This document shows, one piece after another, positions 8,536 to 17,894 of a DNA stretch of 22,725 nucleotides. Location: the NCBI GenBank assembly GCA_027335965.1, contig DAHWGZ010000012.1:1-22725 (forward strand), written 5' to 3'. Position numbers and translations under genes: made by a program. Each line of letters begins with the position of its first letter. The stretch's first letter is position 1. Below the pieces are notes generated by a model. It was not told the origin of the DNA, made no database searches, and saw only the letters and a list, made by a program, of their open reading frames with translations. Source of the stretch: Acidiferrobacter sp. (lineage in GTDB: Bacteria; Pseudomonadota; Gammaproteobacteria; Acidiferrobacterales; Acidiferrobacteraceae).

Positions 8536-8938
8536 GGCTTGCCTCCTCATCCAGAACGAAGCGGCGTTCCTGGCCCTTCAGCAAGGCCTTGCGCAACCAC
8601 GGCGGCGGCGTGCCCGCCAACACCTTGCGCAATTTCTCGAGGAGATCTTCGATCGGCTCCGGGCTCGAGACCTTCACCGGATGCACATTCTTCGCGACCA
8701 CGCGCGCCGCCCCCGATCCTCCTATGGCGGCGACGTAGAGGATGGCGCAGTCGGCCACCACCTCGAGCTTCGGCCCGAGCTTGTCCTCGTTGCCGTCCTC
8801 GTTGAGCTCGCCGTCGAACTCGTGCACGGCCACGCGCTCATGGCCGTCCGCCGACACCTCGTATATGGCGATGTTCTTGGCCCAACCGAAATGCGCATCG
8901 ACGCGCCTCAAGTCCTGCGTTGCAAATGCGATCTTCAT
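8522..8938 (-). CDS. nifX: NifX, FeMo-co/NifB-co precursor carrier
   Basis: NifX binds NifB-co and the VK-cluster and passes cofactor precursors to and from NifEN. The 138-residue product has the family fold of dinitrogenase iron-molybdenum cofactor-binding proteins: [29 protein letters not shown] at the start, then [29 protein letters not shown] in the middle. The C-terminal [20 protein letters not shown] segment is typical of stand-alone NifX. It starts 6 bases after the nifN stop, with GGAGG about 11 bases upstream of the ATG. A homologous domain is fused to the C-terminus of NifB at the other end of this window. Confidence 0.95.
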   Translation of the reverse strand: MKIAFATQDLRRVDAHFGWAKNIAIYEVSADGHERVAVHEFDGELNEDGNEDKLGPKLEVVADCAILYVAAIGGSGAARVVAKNVHPVKVSSPEPIEDLLEKLRKVLAGTPPPWLRKALLKGQERRFVLDEEASHGAR

Positions 8939-8944
8939 GACAAT

Positions 8945-10318
8945 TCAAGCCTCCGCGGGGGAATGGTGGGGATGATGGTCGCCTGACGGATCATGGTCGG
9001 GCCGCAATTCATGGGTGTTGGCGAGAAAGATGTTGCCCACCTCGAACACGAGGTCGCGCGTGCCCTTGTAGCCCACCATGACGCGGTGCGCGGCGCCCAA
9101 GCGATCGAAGATCGGCAGACCCATGCGCAAAAACGGGATGCCCAGGCGTTGCGCGGCCTGGCGCCCGTGCGAATGGGTGATCAAGAGGTCGCAGCCACCG
9201 GCTCGCGCCTCCAGGTCCTCGAGGTCGCCGATGCGCGCGCCGTCTTCTCTAAGTCGCGCGAGCATCGGGGAATCGGTCGTGGTGACGGCCGCGGCAATCT
9301 CGCAACCCATGTCCTTGCACCATGCCCCCAGCGCCCACAGCAGATCCGGTTCGGCGCCGATGGCCACGCGCTTGCCGCCGAAAAAGAAGTGCGCGTCGAG
9401 CATGGCGTCCACGAGCTGGCTGCGCTCGCGGCGATACTTGTCGGGCACCGGCCGTCCCGACAGGGCGCTCAGGGACGCAAACAGATCGTCGGAGGCGCCA
9501 AGCCCGGTGAGGCTCTCGAACATCCGCGTCGGGACCTCGGCCCTCTCGGCCAGCGCGCGCGCCGCCGGACGCATCTGATCGCCGATCGCAAGCGCCATTT
9601 CCGAGGCCCCGACGCGCGCGATCTCGGCCGGGGTCGTGCCGCCTAGGCTCGTGGGGCTGAAGTCCTCGGGCACATGACCGTCGAGCGAACCCGACAGATC
9701 GGGCAGGAAGATGGGGGACAGGCCGAAGTCGGTGACGATATCGCGCAGCGCGGCGATGTCTCCCGGGGTGACATGGCAGCCCGGCAGGATTGCCACCTGG
9801 CCCTTGACGGTGGCGGCGGGCGCCGCCAGGGAATCGACGATGGCGGCAACGGCCTTGGCCCAGCCGTCCTGGAAGGCCCCCTGATAGTCGGGCGTCGACA
9901 CATAGACGATCGGCATGTCGAGTTCCGGATGGTCGGCCTTGATGCGCCGCAGATCGCCCACGACGTCGTCGCCCTTGGTCTCGGTAAGCCCGGTCGAGGC
10001 GATGCCGATGAACGAAGGCTGCGCGCGCTTGTGGATATTGAGAAGCGCCTTTTCGATGTTTTCTCCGCCCCCGAGGATGGTCGTGACCTCGTTCATGGCG
10101 GTGGTCTGCAGCGGGATCGACTCGCGGAAGTGGCGGACGAACAACACGAGGCCGAAGGCCGTGCATCCCTGCGAACCATGAAAGACCGGCATGGACCCGG
10201 CGATCCCGAGGAAGGCGAGCGCCGCCCCGAGCGGCTGGCTCATCTTCAAGGGATTCACGGTGCAGGCCTTGGCCGCAAGACCCGTGGCGTGTTCGCGCGG
10301 GGGCACGGCGGCGCTCAT
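8945..10318 (-). CDS. nifN: NifN, FeMo-co scaffold beta subunit
   Basis: NifN pairs with NifE as the scaffold on which NifB-co is converted to the FeMo-co precursor; it is a paralogue of NifK. The 457-residue product shows [22 protein letters not shown] and [11 protein letters not shown] near the N-terminus, the NifN-type LTETKGDD region, and [15 protein letters not shown] with [16 protein letters not shown] near the C-terminus. The tail is histidine-rich ([14 protein letters not shown]). I chose the ATG at 10318, whose ATGA overlaps the nifE stop and which has GGGAG 5 bases upstream. An ATG seven codons earlier lies inside nifE and is less likely. It forms one coupled unit with nifE and nifX. 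Confidence 0.96.
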   Translation of the reverse strand: MSAAVPPREHATGLAAKACTVNPLKMSQPLGAALAFLGIAGSMPVFHGSQGCTAFGLVLFVRHFRESIPLQTTAMNEVTTILGGGENIEKALLNIHKRAQPSFIGIASTGLTETKGDDVVGDLRRIKADHPELDMPIVYVSTPDYQGAFQDGWAKAVAAIVDSLAAPAATVKGQVAILPGCHVTPGDIAALRDIVTDFGLSPIFLPDLSGSLDGHVPEDFSPTSLGGTTPAEIARVGASEMALAIGDQMRPAARALAERAEVPTRMFESLTGLGASDDLFASLSALSGRPVPDKYRRERSQLVDAMLDAHFFFGGKRVAIGAEPDLLWALGAWCKDMGCEIAAAVTTTDSPMLARLREDGARIGDLEDLEARAGGCDLLITHSHGRQAAQRLGIPFLRMGLPIFDRLGAAHRVMVGYKGTRDLVFEVGNIFLANTHELRPDHDPSGDHHPHHSPAEA

Positions 10319-11709
10319 GACAGCTCCCATGTGTCCCATGGCGCAGGCCGGCGCGCCTGCCCCCAGATGGGATTGGCGAGCGCCTTGTCGATCTCGCTTA
10401 CGAGCGCCACCATGCCGTCATAGCCGGCATAGGCGTGGTGGCGCTCCTGATTGATGTCGAGCCACGGCACCTTGGCCTTCAAGGCCACGAACTGCGAGCG
10501 ACCGCCCGACAACATGATGTCCGCGCGCGCGTCCTTCAAAAGCTTATACATCTCGCGCGGCGTCATGTCCTCGATCATGTGGGCCTCGTCGCCCATGATC
10601 TTCTTGATGCGCTCCTTGTCCTCCTTGGTCGATTTCTTGACGCTCGTGCCCACGATCTCGATGCCGATCTCCTGCAGGGCCGCGACCACCGACCAGGACT
10701 TGACGCCGCCCGTGATCAGAAGGACGCGCTTGCCCTCGAGCCTTGGCCGATAGGCGGCCAGGCGCGCCCAGGCGCGCGTCTCCTCGCGCGCGACAAGGGC
10801 CTCGACGCGGTCCGCCAGATCCGCGGGCGCGCCGCGCGCGATGAGCAGGCGCGCGATTTCGCGCAACGCCTCGCTCATGTCCGACACGCCATAGAACGAG
10901 CCCTCGAAAAACGGGATGGCGTAGCGCTCTTCCATTTTGCGCGCGACATTGATCATGGCCTTGGAGCACACCATCATGGTCGCGCGCGCGCGATGCGCCG
11001 ACGCCACCTCGCGGTAACGCGCGTCGCCGCTTATGCACGCAAGGACGCGGATGCCGAGCTCGGTCAGCAGGGGCTTGACCTGCCAGAGCTCGCCCGCGAG
11101 GTTGTATTCGCCGATGATGTTGATGTCGTAGGGCGTCGTGCGCTCGGGTTCCTGGGTGCCTATCACATACTCGAGCAGGGCCTCTCCGGCGAGCTTGTTG
11201 CCGAGGTTCTTGCTACCCACGAAGCCCGGGGCATTGACGGGGATGACCGGCCTGCCAAAGCGCGTGCTCGCCGCCTTGCATAAGGCCTCGATGTCATCGC
11301 CTATGAGCGCGGTCACGCACGTCTGATAGACGAACACCGCCGGCGGATCGTACTTGGCGAGGATCTCCTTTATGGCGCGAAACAGCCGCTTCTCACCGCC
11401 GAAGACCACATCCGTCTCGTTGATGTCGGTCGTGAATCCCGTGCGGTACAGGAGCGGGCCCGAGGACTTGGCCCCGCGGTTGTCCCAGGAGTTGCCCTCG
11501 CAGGCGATGGGGCCATGCACGAGATGGGCTACGTCGGTGATGGGGGCCAGAGCGATCTTGGCGCCATCGAAGGCGCAGCCCCCGGCCGCCGCCCCCGGCT
11601 GCAGGGCCTGGGTGCAGCCCTTTTTGCGCTCCTTCTCGCCCTTCCCCTGATTCTTGCCGCACGCCGGTTCATTGAAGACCTGCTGCACGGTATTGGCCAG
11701 ACCGTCCAT
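10315..11709 (-). CDS. nifE: NifE, FeMo-co scaffold alpha subunit
   Basis: NifE forms the NifEN scaffold for FeMo-co assembly and is a paralogue of NifD. The 464-residue product carries the expected cluster cysteines: C45 (GGCAFDG), C70 ([14 protein letters not shown]) and C131 ([12 protein letters not shown]). The N-terminus has the usual [17 protein letters not shown] stretch and the C-terminus the [17 protein letters not shown] block. The start at ATG 11709 is set by an excellent GGAGGTGAT site directly upstream. The longer open frame, reaching 12093, overlaps the ferredoxin gene in another frame and is not coding. The gene begins 26 bases after the [2Fe-2S] ferredoxin stop and shares its stop with the nifN start (ATGA). 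Confidence 0.96.
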   Translation of the reverse strand: MDGLANTVQQVFNEPACGKNQGKGEKERKKGCTQALQPGAAAGGCAFDGAKIALAPITDVAHLVHGPIACEGNSWDNRGAKSSGPLLYRTGFTTDINETDVVFGGEKRLFRAIKEILAKYDPPAVFVYQTCVTALIGDDIEALCKAASTRFGRPVIPVNAPGFVGSKNLGNKLAGEALLEYVIGTQEPERTTPYDINIIGEYNLAGELWQVKPLLTELGIRVLACISGDARYREVASAHRARATMMVCSKAMINVARKMEERYAIPFFEGSFYGVSDMSEALREIARLLIARGAPADLADRVEALVAREETRAWARLAAYRPRLEGKRVLLITGGVKSWSVVAALQEIGIEIVGTSVKKSTKEDKERIKKIMGDEAHMIEDMTPREMYKLLKDARADIMLSGGRSQFVALKAKVPWLDINQERHHAYAGYDGMVALVSEIDKALANPIWGQARRPAPWDTWELS

Positions 11710-11735
11710 ATCACCTCCATGACGCTTGCGGGCAT

Positions 11736-12086
11736 TCAGGCAAAGACCAGGATGTCCTCGTCTTCCACCACGTATTGACAGGCGAGGCGCCAGAGCGCCG
11801 GATGGGCCGGGATGTCGGCGGCGCGATATTGCGCGTCGGTGAGTTTCCCGGCGCGATAGAGCAGCGTCTTTTCGTCCGGACCCAGACTGACCCGCGCCGC
11901 AGCCCGATTGCGGTCGCAAAACACGACCTTGACCGCGCAGGCCCCGCATAATCCCTGACCACAGATCTTGTGCGCCGGCCACGGGACCTCGCTGGCAAGA
12001 CTGAGGAGCGTCGCATAGCGTCGCGATCCGACAGGGATCACGCGCTTGACATCGAAAGGAGGAGCAATGAACGTCACGCTGCCCAT
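11736..12086 (-). CDS. nif-operon [2Fe-2S] ferredoxin
   Basis: This 116-residue ferredoxin carries C42-x4-C47-x2-C50 (CGQGLCGAC) and a later RLACQYVV with C103, matching plant-type [2Fe-2S] ligands. The gap from the third to the fourth ligand is 52 residues, longer than the roughly 30 to 37 I expect for plant-type and adrenodoxin-type ferredoxins. The extra residues (about 66-98) form a polar, probably helical insert. C57 is an alternative fourth ligand, but the RLACQ context favours C103. It lies between nifK and nifE. The likely role, by inference, is electron supply to nitrogenase or to cofactor assembly. The start at 12086 has a GAGGTGAGGT stretch just upstream. Confidence 0.9.
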   Translation of the reverse strand: MGSVTFIAPPFDVKRVIPVGSRRYATLLSLASEVPWPAHKICGQGLCGACAVKVVFCDRNRAAARVSLGPDEKTLLYRAGKLTDAQYRAADIPAHPALWRLACQYVVEDEDILVFA

Positions 12087-12129
12087 ACCTCACCTCTGGC
12101 CCGCGGCCATCCTTGGCATGCCCTGAAAG

Positions 12130-12158
12130 GCCCGCTCGCCCTCCGTGGATGAGCGGGC
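12130..12158 (-). promoter_or_regulatory. Intercistronic hairpin between nifK and the ferredoxin gene
   Basis: An 8-bp GC-rich stem (GCCCGCTC paired with GAGCGGGC) closes a 13-base loop, 7 bases downstream of the nifK stop on the transcribed strand. It is followed by CTTTC rather than a full T tract, so it looks like an attenuator or mRNA 3'-end stabiliser rather than a complete terminator. It would lower expression of fdx-nifE-nifN relative to nifHDK. Confidence 0.55.
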
Positions 12159-12165
12159 GCCATTT

Positions 12166-13722
12166 CTACCGGATGATGTCGAAGCTGTAGTCGGTCTTGC
12201 CCGGTATGTTGGTGTCGGCGTCGGTCACATCGAAGATCTTGTCGAGGATCTTCACGAGCGTGTTCATGGCGCCCTGGTAGCCCCACAGCGGATAGCGATG
12301 GTGGTGATGCCGATCGAAGATCGGGAACCCGATCCGGATCAAGGGCGTGTGCGTGTCGCGCTCGAGAAACTTCCCGTAGGTGTTGCCGATCAGAAAGTCG
12401 ACGGGCTCGGTGAACAACAGCGAGCGCATATGCCAGAGGTCACGCCCCGGATAGGCGTGACAACCCTTGCCGAACGGCGAGGAATCCAGCAACGCCTGCA
12501 CGCGCTCGCCCCACTCCGGAGTGCCGTTGCTGGCGAGGATGTGCACGGGCTCGGCGCCGAGTTCCAGCAGAAAGGCCGCGAGACCGAGCGTCATATCCGG
12601 ATCCCCGTAAAGCGCGAAGCGCTTGCCGTGGATATGCGCCGAGGAATCGGCGATGGCATCGACGAGACGACCCCTTTCGCGCGCGATCTCCTCGGGGATC
12701 GGGCGCCCCGAAAGCCGCGCCACCTCCATCAGGAAGCGGTCGGTCCCGGCGACCCCCATGGGGTGGTTGAAGGCCACGACCTCCTGGCCCTTTTTTCCGA
12801 CATAAGCGAGCGTCTTGGGCGTGCAGAACTCCTGCATGGAAATCGTCGCCTTGGCATGGAGGGCGGCCGCCGTGCTGGCGAGCGTCGTGCCGCCGTCGTA
12901 CATGCGAAACTCGCCGTCGGTCGGAGTGTCCCACACATCGCTGTTGTCTCCGAGGATCGTGTAGTCGATGCCCATGAGACCAAAGAGGCGCTTGACCTCG
13001 CGCATGTTGCCGATCGCGTAGCCATCGAAACCGCCGATGAAGTTGATGCCGCCGCCGGGCACCCGCGCGAGCGGTGCCTCGGTCCCGGCCTTGCCGTCCC
13101 AGAAGTGCTCCAGGATGCTCCTCATGGTGTTGTCGTAGCCCGTGATATGGCTGCCCACGAACGCCGGCGTATGCGTGAACGGGACATCGAAGGCCTGCGG
13201 CACCGAGCCCTTTTCCTTTGCGGTCTTTATGAAGGCATTCAGGTCGTCGCCTATCACCTCGGCCATGCACGTCGTCGACACGGCAATCATCTTGGGCTTA
13301 TAGAGGTTATAGGTGTTCGCAAGCCCATCGATCATGTTGTTCAGGCCCCCGAACACCGCGGCATCCTCGGTCATGGAGGACGATACGCACGATGTGGGCT
13401 CCTTGAAATGCCGACTGAAGTGGCTGCGGTAATAGGCGACGCAGCCCTGCGACCCGTGCACGAACGGCAAGGTCCCCTCGAAGCCCAGCGCCGCGAACAC
13501 CGCCCCCAGGGGCTGGCAGGCCTTCGCGGGATTCACGACCAGGGCCTCGCGCGCGAAGTTCAGCTCGCGATATTCCCGGGTCTTGGTCCAGTCGACGGCC
13601 TTTTGAAGTTCGGCGTCCGGAACGGCATTCTCGAAGGTCTTTTTGTTTTCGAACATGTTTACGTATTCCGGGGACCGGAACAACGTAAAATGGTCGAGGA
13701 CTTTTTCCGCATTCTGGCTCAT
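12166..13722 (-). CDS. nifK: NifK, nitrogenase MoFe protein beta subunit
   Basis: This is the beta subunit of dinitrogenase; with NifD it holds the P-cluster. The 518-residue length is close to the Azotobacter protein (523). P-cluster cysteines are present at C69 (KACQPLGA), C94 (GSQGCVAYY) and C152 ([11 protein letters not shown]). Two residues differ from Azotobacter: the P-cluster Ser188 equivalent is A187 (HTPAFVG), and the Phe99 equivalent is Y98. This is the pair known in Gluconacetobacter diazotrophicus, where the Tyr replaces Ser as an oxygen ligand. [15 protein letters not shown] and [13 protein letters not shown] blocks are also typical. The ATG at 13722 has GGAGAG about 6 bases upstream and lies 41 bases after nifD. 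A hairpin follows the stop. Confidence 0.98.
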   Translation of the reverse strand: MSQNAEKVLDHFTLFRSPEYVNMFENKKTFENAVPDAELQKAVDWTKTREYRELNFAREALVVNPAKACQPLGAVFAALGFEGTLPFVHGSQGCVAYYRSHFSRHFKEPTSCVSSSMTEDAAVFGGLNNMIDGLANTYNLYKPKMIAVSTTCMAEVIGDDLNAFIKTAKEKGSVPQAFDVPFTHTPAFVGSHITGYDNTMRSILEHFWDGKAGTEAPLARVPGGGINFIGGFDGYAIGNMREVKRLFGLMGIDYTILGDNSDVWDTPTDGEFRMYDGGTTLASTAAALHAKATISMQEFCTPKTLAYVGKKGQEVVAFNHPMGVAGTDRFLMEVARLSGRPIPEEIARERGRLVDAIADSSAHIHGKRFALYGDPDMTLGLAAFLLELGAEPVHILASNGTPEWGERVQALLDSSPFGKGCHAYPGRDLWHMRSLLFTEPVDFLIGNTYGKFLERDTHTPLIRIGFPIFDRHHHHRYPLWGYQGAMNTLVKILDKIFDVTDADTNIPGKTDYSFDIIR

Positions 13723-13763
13723 GCAAACTCTCCATTCATTCGATGAGGGCGCCTATGACCGGC

Positions 13764-15224
13764 CTATTGCCCCGCGTTCCAGGGGGCCTTGGTGAGGCCC
13801 CACACCGGATTGTTGATCGCCATGTCCATGTCGCGGGCGAAGATCGCGAAACCGTCGTAGCCGTGGTAGGGGCCCGAGTAATCCCAGGAGTGCATCTGAC
13901 GGAAGGGCACGCCCATTTTCTGAAAGACATACTTTTCCTTGATCCCGGACCCTACGAGATCGGGCTGCAGGCGGTCGACGAACTTTTCGAACTCGTAGCC
14001 CGTCACGTCGTCGTAGATCAACGTGCCGTCCTTCACGTAATGGGTGGTGCGCTGATAGTCGTCGTTGTGGCCAAACTCGTAGCCTGTTCCGATGACCTCC
14101 ATGCCGAGATCCTCATAGGCGCCTATGACATGGCGCGGCCTCAACCCGCCGACATAGAGCATGACCTTCTTGCCTTGGAGGCGCGGCTTGTATTTGGCGA
14201 TGACCGCGTCCATGAGCGCCTGGTACTTGGCGATGACGCGCTCCGCCCCCTCCTTGATGCCATCGTCGAAGTGGCTGGCTATGGTGCGCAGCGATTCGGC
14301 CACCTTCGATGGGCCGAAGAAGTTGTACTCCACCCACGGGATGCCGAACTTCTCCTCCATGTAGCGGGATATGTAATTCATGGAGCGGTAGCAGTGCAGA
14401 ATATTGAGCTTGGCCTTGGGGGTGTTCTCGAGCTCGGCCAAACTGCCGTCGCCGGACCACTGGGCGATGACGCGCAGGCCCATTTCCTCCAGCAGGATGC
14501 GCGACGACCAGGCATCGCCCCCGATGTTGTAATCGCCGATGATGGCCACGTCATAGGGCGTGCTCTCGAAGGGCGCCACCTTGTCCGCGCCCTTCTCGAA
14601 GACCCAGTCCCGAACCGCGTCATTGGCGATGTGGTGGCCCAGGGATTGCGATACGCCGCGAAAGCCCTCGCAGCGCACCGGCACTATGGTCTTGCCGTCG
14701 TACTCCTTGGACTTTTTCTTGGCGACCGCCTCGATGTCGTCGCCTATGAGGCCTATGGGGCACTCGGATTGAATGGTGATGCCGTGGTTCAGCGGGAACA
14801 GCGTCTGGATCTCATCCAGGATCTTGTCGAGCTTCTTGTCGCCGCCGAAGACGATGTCCTTTTCCTGGAAGTCGGATGTAAATTGCATGGTCACGAAGCT
14901 GTCGACGCCTGTGACGCCGATGTAATAGTTGCGCCGCGCCGCCCAGGAGTATTGGCCGCACCCGACAGGGCCGTGGGATATGTGGATCATGTCCTTGATG
15001 GGTCCCCACACGACGCCCTTCGAGCCCGCGTACGCGCAACCGCGGATCGTCATGACGCCCGGCACCGACTTGATGTTGGATTTCACGCCGCAGTCGGGCT
15101 TGTCGCCTTCATACACATTCAAGTGCTTGGCACGCTTCTTGGCGGTCTTCTCGGGATAAACCGAAAGCGCCTCCGAAATGGCCTCGGAATTGCGGGCCCT
15201 TACTTCGTCTGGTGTCAGATCCAT
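13764..15224 (-). CDS. nifD: NifD, nitrogenase MoFe protein alpha subunit
   Basis: NifD carries FeMo-co and shares the P-cluster with NifK; it is the site of N2 reduction. The 486-residue product has P-cluster cysteines C63 ([10 protein letters not shown]), C89 (GPVGCGQYS) and C155 ([11 protein letters not shown]). FeMo-co ligands are C278 ([10 protein letters not shown]) and H445 ([12 protein letters not shown]). The substrate-pocket residues equivalent to Azotobacter Val70, Arg96, Gln191 and His195 are all kept, at V71, R97, Q193 and H197, so this should be a fully active Mo nitrogenase. Start ATG 15224 has AGGAG 6 bases upstream. It follows nifH after a 54-base gap filled largely by a strong hairpin. 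There is no sign of frameshift or truncation. Confidence 0.98.
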   Translation of the reverse strand: MDLTPDEVRARNSEAISEALSVYPEKTAKKRAKHLNVYEGDKPDCGVKSNIKSVPGVMTIRGCAYAGSKGVVWGPIKDMIHISHGPVGCGQYSWAARRNYYIGVTGVDSFVTMQFTSDFQEKDIVFGGDKKLDKILDEIQTLFPLNHGITIQSECPIGLIGDDIEAVAKKKSKEYDGKTIVPVRCEGFRGVSQSLGHHIANDAVRDWVFEKGADKVAPFESTPYDVAIIGDYNIGGDAWSSRILLEEMGLRVIAQWSGDGSLAELENTPKAKLNILHCYRSMNYISRYMEEKFGIPWVEYNFFGPSKVAESLRTIASHFDDGIKEGAERVIAKYQALMDAVIAKYKPRLQGKKVMLYVGGLRPRHVIGAYEDLGMEVIGTGYEFGHNDDYQRTTHYVKDGTLIYDDVTGYEFEKFVDRLQPDLVGSGIKEKYVFQKMGVPFRQMHSWDYSGPYHGYDGFAIFARDMDMAINNPVWGLTKAPWNAGQ

Positions 15225-15243
15225 AGCGAACTCCTGTCAGTGC

Positions 15244-15265
15244 GGCCGGGGCCATGGCCCCGGCC
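15244..15265 (-). promoter_or_regulatory. nifH-nifD intercistronic hairpin
   Basis: A perfect 22-base palindrome of G and C around a central CCATGG occupies most of the 54-base gap between nifH and nifD. Flanking GCG and CGC can extend the stem past one bulged C. No T tract follows, so it is not a normal terminator. Stem-loops at this position in other diazotrophs are associated with a more stable nifH message, so a similar role is likely here. Confidence 0.65.
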
Positions 15266-15278
15266 CGCGTCAACGCCG

Positions 15279-16373
<1,095 letters not shown>

Positions 16374-16380
16374 TTATGCG

Positions 16381-16396
16381 TGTCGCGCTTGCGACA
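16381..16396. promoter_or_regulatory. NifA upstream activator site 1 (TGT-N10-ACA)
   Basis: TGT, ten bases, ACA: TGTCGCGCTTGCGACA, which is also a 6-bp perfect dyad (TGTCGC/GCGACA). Its centre is about 76 bases upstream of the predicted nifH start point. It matches the NifA binding consensus exactly. Confidence 0.8.
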
Positions 16397-16420
16397 AACC
16401 TGGCACGCGAATGTGGGAGT

Positions 16421-16436
16421 TGTCTCGAAGGCAACA
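16421..16436. promoter_or_regulatory. NifA upstream activator site 2 (TGT-N10-ACA)
   Basis: TGTCTCGAAGGCAACA is a second exact TGT-N10-ACA match. Its centre is exactly 40 bases from site 1, close to four helical turns, so both sites face the same side of the DNA. It lies about 116 bases upstream of the predicted nifH start point, within the usual range for NifA sites. Confidence 0.78.
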
Positions 16437-16490
16437 GGGACGGAATCCCGCGGCATGGCGCGGGGCGGCGCGCGCCGGGCGGTCGTAGGA

Positions 16491-16506
16491 CGGAATGAAA
16501 ATTGCT
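16491..16506 (+). promoter_or_regulatory. Possible divergent sigma-54 promoter
   Basis: CGGAATG-AAAA-TTGCT has the invariant GG and GC at the correct spacing and a perfect -12 half (TTGCT), but the -24 half matches only 4 of 7 positions. It would start a transcript near 16516, 25 bases before the pseudo-receiver gene. Both NifA sites would then lie at roughly -87 and -127, suitable for sharing with nifH. Confidence 0.4.
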
Positions 16507-16540
16507 GCGCCCAGGCCATGACGTTCCGGAGGGTCGCACT

Positions 16541-16966
16541 ATGCAAATCGGCGTGACAAGCGACGAGGCGGTGACGAACCGCTGTTTATTCGTGATCGAG
16601 GGCTGCGAGATCAGCCGCGCGGCCCTGCGGTTCATGTTGCAAGACGAGTACGAGACTCATGAGTGGCCCACCCTCGATCAGGCGCTTGCGCCCCTGCGCG
16701 CGCGAAGGCCCGATCTGGTCGTCATAGGCGCGGGCGAACTCGGAACGATCGAGGCCCGCGTCATGGATCGTATTCGCGACGCGAGCCCCGGCACGCGCAT
16801 ACTGGTGAGGGTCGACGCATCCGCCGACGCGCCGCACGAGCCTTGGCGGGCGGCGGGGGCTCACGGCCTTCTGCCCCAGCCGCTCACCGTGGAGACGGTG
16901 CGCCGCAAGGTGCGCCTGGCCTTGGGGCTGCGCGCGGCCATCGCCATGAGCGTGGAGACGGATTGA
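16541..16966 (+). CDS. Receiver-like protein without phosphoacceptor (pseudo-receiver), divergent from nifH
   Basis: This 141-residue protein has the layout of a response-regulator receiver domain: beta strand CLFVIEGCEISR (15-26), helix, RRPDLVVIG (55-63), RDASPGTRILVRVD (79-92), and AAGAHGLLPQPL (104-115) before a last helix. The key residues are changed: the phosphoacceptor Asp position is G63, the conserved Lys is Q113, and the acidic pair in the first loop is E20/G21. No output domain follows. It therefore cannot be phosphorylated in the normal way and may act by protein contact. The ATG at 16541 has GGAGGG 7 bases upstream; the frame opens earlier but without a better site. It shares the nifH control region and ends 16 bases from the convergent SIR2-like gene. 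I do not recognise a named family beyond the receiver fold. Confidence 0.75.
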   Translation: MQIGVTSDEAVTNRCLFVIEGCEISRAALRFMLQDEYETHEWPTLDQALAPLRARRPDLVVIGAGELGTIEARVMDRIRDASPGTRILVRVDASADAPHEPWRAAGAHGLLPQPLTVETVRRKVRLALGLRAAIAMSVETD

Positions 16967-16986
16967 CCAGGCGACGTATTGGTCAA
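16963..16986. terminator. Inverted repeat between convergent stops, possible bidirectional terminator
   Basis: TTGACCA and TGGTCAA (7-bp stem, 10-base loop) span the 16-base gap between the pseudo-receiver stop and the SIR2-like gene stop. Each arm contains one of the two TGA codons. There is no T tract on either side, so it is at best a weak terminator. Confidence 0.35.
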
Positions 16987-17840
16987 GCCCCGCTCAGGGC
17001 GTCGCGGGCGGTGGGCGCGGGCTCGGCGTCCGATAGCGCGCACGCGAAGGCCGCGAGGTCGACTACGATCGGCGTTATCGATTGCTCGGACAGGAAGCGG
17101 GATTCATTGCGTGTCGGGGCATCCGGCAACACCGCCCAGTGCGGCCCGCGCGAGCGCTTCATGATCTGACGCGCAAAGGCCCGCTCGAGCTGGGTCGTGA
17201 AACGGCAGCCGAGAAACAAAAAGCCGCGATCCTGGCGCAGCGTCTGCACCTCTTTTGGAATCGGCGTCTGGATGTCGATTTCGGTCAGGACCTCGACCAA
17301 GTCCGAATCCGACACCAGGAAATTGCCGGCGGGGTTCAAGGCGCCGAGCGGCTCATAGACGAGCGTCGCCCATGAGACGCCGTCGGCGCGGTCCACGCGG
17401 GCGCCGTCGTGTCGGAAATAATGGACCCATGCGCCATGATGCTCGGCCTGGCTGACCGCCTGCACCGAACCCCAGTCGTTGCCGCGCGCCTTGAGGGCCA
17501 CGCGCAGAACATCATCATACCAGGCGTGCACGAGAAGCGCGGGGCGCGATACGGCAAGCCAATCATGCAAGACGTTGGGCGCGACACTCGCGGCAAACGC
17601 ATCGCGCATGAGGGCGCTTACGGTCTTTCGATGCTTGAAGTTTTCGATGAACTGGGCGGCGGCGGTGAGGTTGCCGCGGATCTTGTGCGGAACCGCAACC
17701 TTGGCTGCGAGCCGCGATGCCAGCGCCTCGGGGGTCGCCGGGAGCGGACACGCGGGATCGAGCGCGAGCACCCCCGGGCCTACGTAAGGAATGAGCCGGT
17801 CACGGGCCAGGGCCTCGCGCACATCTCCGGGAATACTCAT
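16983..17840 (-). CDS. SIR2-like domain protein at the end of the nifB operon
   Basis: The 285-residue protein resembles the SIR2_2 domain group of NAD-binding proteins. It has a glycine loop LIPYVGPGVLAL (16-27) near the N-terminus, a central strand ALLVHAWYDDVLRVAL (101-116) where family members read TTNYD, and a late GFLFLGCRF strand (206-214) like the family's FLGYSF. The usual Asn of the NYD motif is W107, and the usual HG motif reads YEPLG (162-166) without His. NAD may bind, but normal deacetylase or NADase chemistry looks unlikely. The ATG at 17840 has AGGAGG 7 bases upstream. It follows the DegT-like gene by 54 bases, so it is probably co-transcribed with nifB. Function in nitrogen fixation is unknown; NAD sensing or regulation is speculation. 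Confidence 0.7.
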   Translation of the reverse strand: MSIPGDVREALARDRLIPYVGPGVLALDPACPLPATPEALASRLAAKVAVPHKIRGNLTAAAQFIENFKHRKTVSALMRDAFAASVAPNVLHDWLAVSRPALLVHAWYDDVLRVALKARGNDWGSVQAVSQAEHHGAWVHYFRHDGARVDRADGVSWATLVYEPLGALNPAGNFLVSDSDLVEVLTEIDIQTPIPKEVQTLRQDRGFLFLGCRFTTQLERAFARQIMKRSRGPHWAVLPDAPTRNESRFLSEQSITPIVVDLAAFACALSDAEPAPTARDALSGA

Positions 17841-17894
17841 GGGTACCGCCTCCTATGGGTTGTGGTCGCGTGGGAACGCGCCATTTGCGCGTCG

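Noticed and set aside
11710..12093. N-terminal extension of NifE by about 128 residues
   Set aside because: It overlaps the [2Fe-2S] ferredoxin gene in another frame and is arginine-rich. The ATG at 11709 has a near-ideal ribosome site.
16401..16416. Second TGGCACG on the plus strand, as a sigma-54 promoter
   Set aside because: The -24 half is perfect, but the -12 position reads TGTG, without the invariant GC at the right spacing. It also lies between the two NifA sites.
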